A DNA stretch of 6,972 nucleotides, from positions 1-6,972 of the forward strand of contig JALULU010000299.1 of NCBI GenBank assembly GCA_027040585.1. Direction: 5' to 3'. Shown here piece after piece: positions 5,243-6,972 of the stretch. Position 1 is the first letter of the stretch. Every line of letters begins with the position of its first letter. Under the pieces are notes generated by a model that was given only the letters and a program-made list of their open reading frames with translations, had not been told where the DNA came from and ran no database searches. This DNA comes from Acidobacteriota bacterium. GTDB lineage: Bacteria > Acidobacteriota > JAAYUB01 > JAMOQF01. Made by a program: the position numbers and the translations under genes.

Positions 5243-6790
5243 ATGTCTTTTAAATCAAAAACTATCTTTCTTGCAATTTTTCTTTTTTACTTTTCAGTCA
5301 ATTTCTTCGCAGTTAATTTTGGTGGAAGTTATAAAATGACTTCAGGAAATGTACAACTATTTCTATATGTAAAACAAGATGGCAATAAAGTAAACGCTGG
5401 TCTCACAGGCACCACAGGTGCAAATTTTAAACTAAATGGAGTCTTACAAAAGGACTATGTATTTGGAAAATGTTATGGAGAAAATCTTCAGGTATTTTTC
5501 AACATGTACTTTGAAGGAGATGAACTTTACCTACAACTAATTGAACCAGGTAAAGATGGTAAACCAGATTGGAGCAAAATTAAAGAATTGGTCTTTAAAA
5601 GAAGTGGTGGAAGTTCTGGAAATATTCCGGAAAATAGAACCCCTCAAAGTCAAAATCCCCTTTCAAACTCTGGGATTTCCAAAAATTTTTCAGGCACTTT
5701 TTCTGGTAATAATATTTTAATTAGATTGTCGCAATCGGGCAATTCAGTTAGTGGTATTTTAAAATATGGAAACAACACCTATAACATCAAAGGAAAAGTT
5801 AGTGGAAACTTTTTGAAAGGATCTTTTTATTCAAGAGGAGGCAGTTATAATTTCATTGCAAGAGTTTCAGGAAATGATCTAATATTTGAAACTGCTGGAA
5901 CTACCTACCATTTAGCAAGAAAAAACTCATCAAATCCACTCTCAAAAAATAGCAATCCCCTTGCTAAGGGAAAATCTTCAAATAACTACAGAAGAATACC
6001 AGATGGAGGAAGCGGTGGAAATGGAAAAAGAATTTCTGTTGAGAGTATGGGATTAAGTTTTAGAGTTCCAACAGGCTGGATTGCAAAAAAAGACCCAAAT
6101 AGTGGGAACTACATTATGGGCTCTAACAGCATTCCAGGCATTATTCTTATGTTTCCTCATAATTATAAAAATATCAATGAACTTGTTGCAGCATCTTCTG
6201 AAGGTTTCAACAGCAAAGGAATAAATTTGAGGGCTTCAAGTGATATTGAGAAAATTTCAGAAAATGCAATTGGCACTGAATTTTCAGGAATATTCCAGAA
6301 TGTTCAGGCTAAGGCATACGTCATAGGTATCCTCTCCCCGAAGGGTGGAGGATTTCTCGCAATGTGTATTACAAAAGCGGATAAATACACATCTCTTCAC
6401 AAAAGAAGTGCCATAGAACTTGCTAAAAGCGTACGTTTTTTCACACCTAAGGTGGATTCCTCTTTAATGAATTGGATTGCTGGAGAGTACTATTCCTATG
6501 TGGGACATACCGAAAGAAAATTAATGTTATGTCCCAACGGAACCTATTATTATAGTGATGAAAGTTCTTATAGTGGTGAACTATCAGGTGGAGGGGCATG
6601 GGGAAACGCCGCTGAAAGCGGTGATAGGGGTACATGGAGAATAACTGGAAACAGGCAAAGAGGCACAATTATTTTTACATCTTCAAAAGATGGGGGATCA
6701 TCTGAAAGACCATATGTGGTTGGTGGTAAAGGACTAATTTACATTGACCAGGTAAAATTTGGATACAAAGGTCCCGCCAATTGTAACTAA
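5243..6790 (+). CDS. Exported multidomain protein of unknown function (lipocalin-like and PsbP-like beta domains)
   Basis: A 515-residue protein not assignable to a named function. Residues 1 to about 23 are a signal peptide (SFKSK, then a hydrophobic stretch ending FFAVNF); no lipobox. Domain 1 (about 27-120) and domain 2 (about 148-226) share a pattern: G-x-[YF] start, a strand with Q-x-G-N-x-V, a Gly-rich turn, and closing [FH]-x-[AF][RK] strand (ELVFKR, YHLARK), as in lipocalin-like beta barrels. A PsbP-like domain follows (about 263-400: MGLSFRVPTGWIAKKDP, then LAKSVRFF). Domain 4 (about 411-508) begins WIAGEYYSYVG and contains LMLCPNGTYYYSD, another small beta domain. Linkers carry NPL motifs (NPLSNSG at 138-144; NPLSKNSNPLAKG at 231-243). 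Cys430 and Cys514 may form a disulfide. AGGAGG (5233-5238) lies 4 nt before the ATG. Likely periplasmic or cell-surface; ligand unknown. Confidence 0.75.
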   Translation: MSFKSKTIFLAIFLFYFSVNFFAVNFGGSYKMTSGNVQLFLYVKQDGNKVNAGLTGTTGANFKLNGVLQKDYVFGKCYGENLQVFFNMYFEGDELYLQLIEPGKDGKPDWSKIKELVFKRSGGSSGNIPENRTPQSQNPLSNSGISKNFSGTFSGNNILIRLSQSGNSVSGILKYGNNTYNIKGKVSGNFLKGSFYSRGGSYNFIARVSGNDLIFETAGTTYHLARKNSSNPLSKNSNPLAKGKSSNNYRRIPDGGSGGNGKRISVESMGLSFRVPTGWIAKKDPNSGNYIMGSNSIPGIILMFPHNYKNINELVAASSEGFNSKGINLRASSDIEKISENAIGTEFSGIFQNVQAKAYVIGILSPKGGGFLAMCITKADKYTSLHKRSAIELAKSVRFFTPKVDSSLMNWIAGEYYSYVGHTERKLMLCPNGTYYYSDESSYSGELSGGGAWGNAAESGDRGTWRITGNRQRGTIIFTSSKDGGSSERPYVVGGKGLIYIDQVKFGYKGPANCN

Positions 6791-6810
6791 AATTAAATTA
6801 GTTAAAAAAT

Positions 6811-6839
6811 GTGTCTGGCACTATCTTGGTGCCAGGCAC
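6811..6839 (+). terminator. Repeat-derived hairpin after the secreted-protein gene, possible terminator
   Basis: GTGTCTGGCAC (6811-6821) and GTGCCAGGCAC (6829-6839) are inverted copies of the intergenic repeat with a 7-nt loop. All eleven positions pair in RNA if one U-G pair is allowed. GATTTTAAC follows, a short T-run rather than a strong one. It starts 20 bp after the stop of the gene ending at 6790. It is clearly a repeat pair; action as a terminator is an inference. Confidence 0.45.
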
Positions 6840-6849
6840 GATTTTAACA

Positions 6850-6897
6850 GGTCTGTCCCCAATAAAAATTTCTACAATTCAATTCGGGTCTGACCCC
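6850..6897. repeat. Two GGTCTGWCCCC-type palindromic repeats
   Basis: GGTCTGTCCCC at 6850-6860 (followed by AATAAAAATT, as at 3675-3692) and GGGTCTGACCCC at 6886-6897, the latter containing a perfect odd palindrome GGGTC-T-GACCC. Same family as the copies at 1455, 3675 and 3730. Confidence 0.8.
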
Positions 6898-6924
6898 AAC
6901 AAAAAACTGTTATAAAAAATCTAA

Positions 6925-6972
6925 TCATCCTCTCTCTTCAATTTCTACTATCTCCCCATCTTTTAAATACAC
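6925..6972 (-). CDS. C-terminal end of a minus-strand gene running in from the right edge
   Basis: Fifteen sense codons and a TGA stop (6925-6927) read VYLKDGEIVEIEERG on the minus strand, a composition and beta-turn pattern (LKDGEIVEI) that looks like genuine protein and contrasts with the repeat-rich sequence to its left. It is too short to assign a family. It would be convergent with the gene ending at 6790. Confidence 0.45.
   Translation of the reverse strand: MYLKDGEIVEIEERG

Noticed and set aside
6447..6668. 73-codon minus-strand open frame
   Set aside because: Antisense to the end of the exported-protein gene; its composition (many His, Arg, Phe) is unlike the other proteins in the window.

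Overview
The window is AT-rich bacterial DNA with short intergenic gaps. A lipoprotein-type RND efflux adaptor points to a Gram-negative (two-membrane) cell. A DUF438/hemerythrin/PAS protein and an MNT-HEPN toxin-antitoxin pair are typical of anaerobic and often thermophilic bacteria. I cannot name the species; a little-studied anaerobic lineage is an inference.

Layout. (1) Positions 1-1184, minus strand: a TetR-family repressor followed by the first 172 codons of an RND membrane-fusion lipoprotein, a two-gene start of an efflux operon. Its control region (about 1209-1295) is unusually readable: a sigma70-type promoter, two tandem copies of TCATAAWATGAA over the -10 and start site (probable TetR operators), and a near-consensus Crp/Fnr-type palindrome centred at -61.5. 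(2) Positions 1560-2744, plus strand: a DUF438-hemerythrin-PAS protein, probably an oxygen/redox or small-molecule sensor, whose metal site looks divergent. (3) Positions 2750-3477, minus strand, convergent with it: a two-gene MNT nucleotidyltransferase/HEPN pair with ATGA overlap. (4) Positions 3868-5100, plus strand: a zinc-ribbon/Yip1-like membrane protein and a DUF2752 membrane protein 3 bp apart. (5) Positions 5243-6790, plus strand: a 515-residue exported protein of unknown function with two lipocalin-like beta domains, a PsbP-like domain and a third beta domain joined by Ser/Asn/Gly linkers. (6) At the right edge, the last 15 codons of a minus-strand gene.

The most striking non-coding feature is a dispersed family of short palindromes: about twelve copies of GTGCCWGGCAC and five of GGTCTGWCCCC, occurring only between genes and in four of the intergenic gaps. 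In the 390-bp gap at 3478-3867 they are arranged as nested inverted repeats. They resemble the short palindromes mobilised by REP-associated (Y1/RAYT) transposases, but no transposase is in the window.

How the genes work together: TetR and adaptor form an efflux operon under self-repression plus probable global (Crp/Fnr) control; MNT and HEPN form a toxin-antitoxin unit; the Yip1-like and DUF2752 proteins are probably made from one transcript, and the secreted protein may belong with them. The last grouping is the least understood part of the window.
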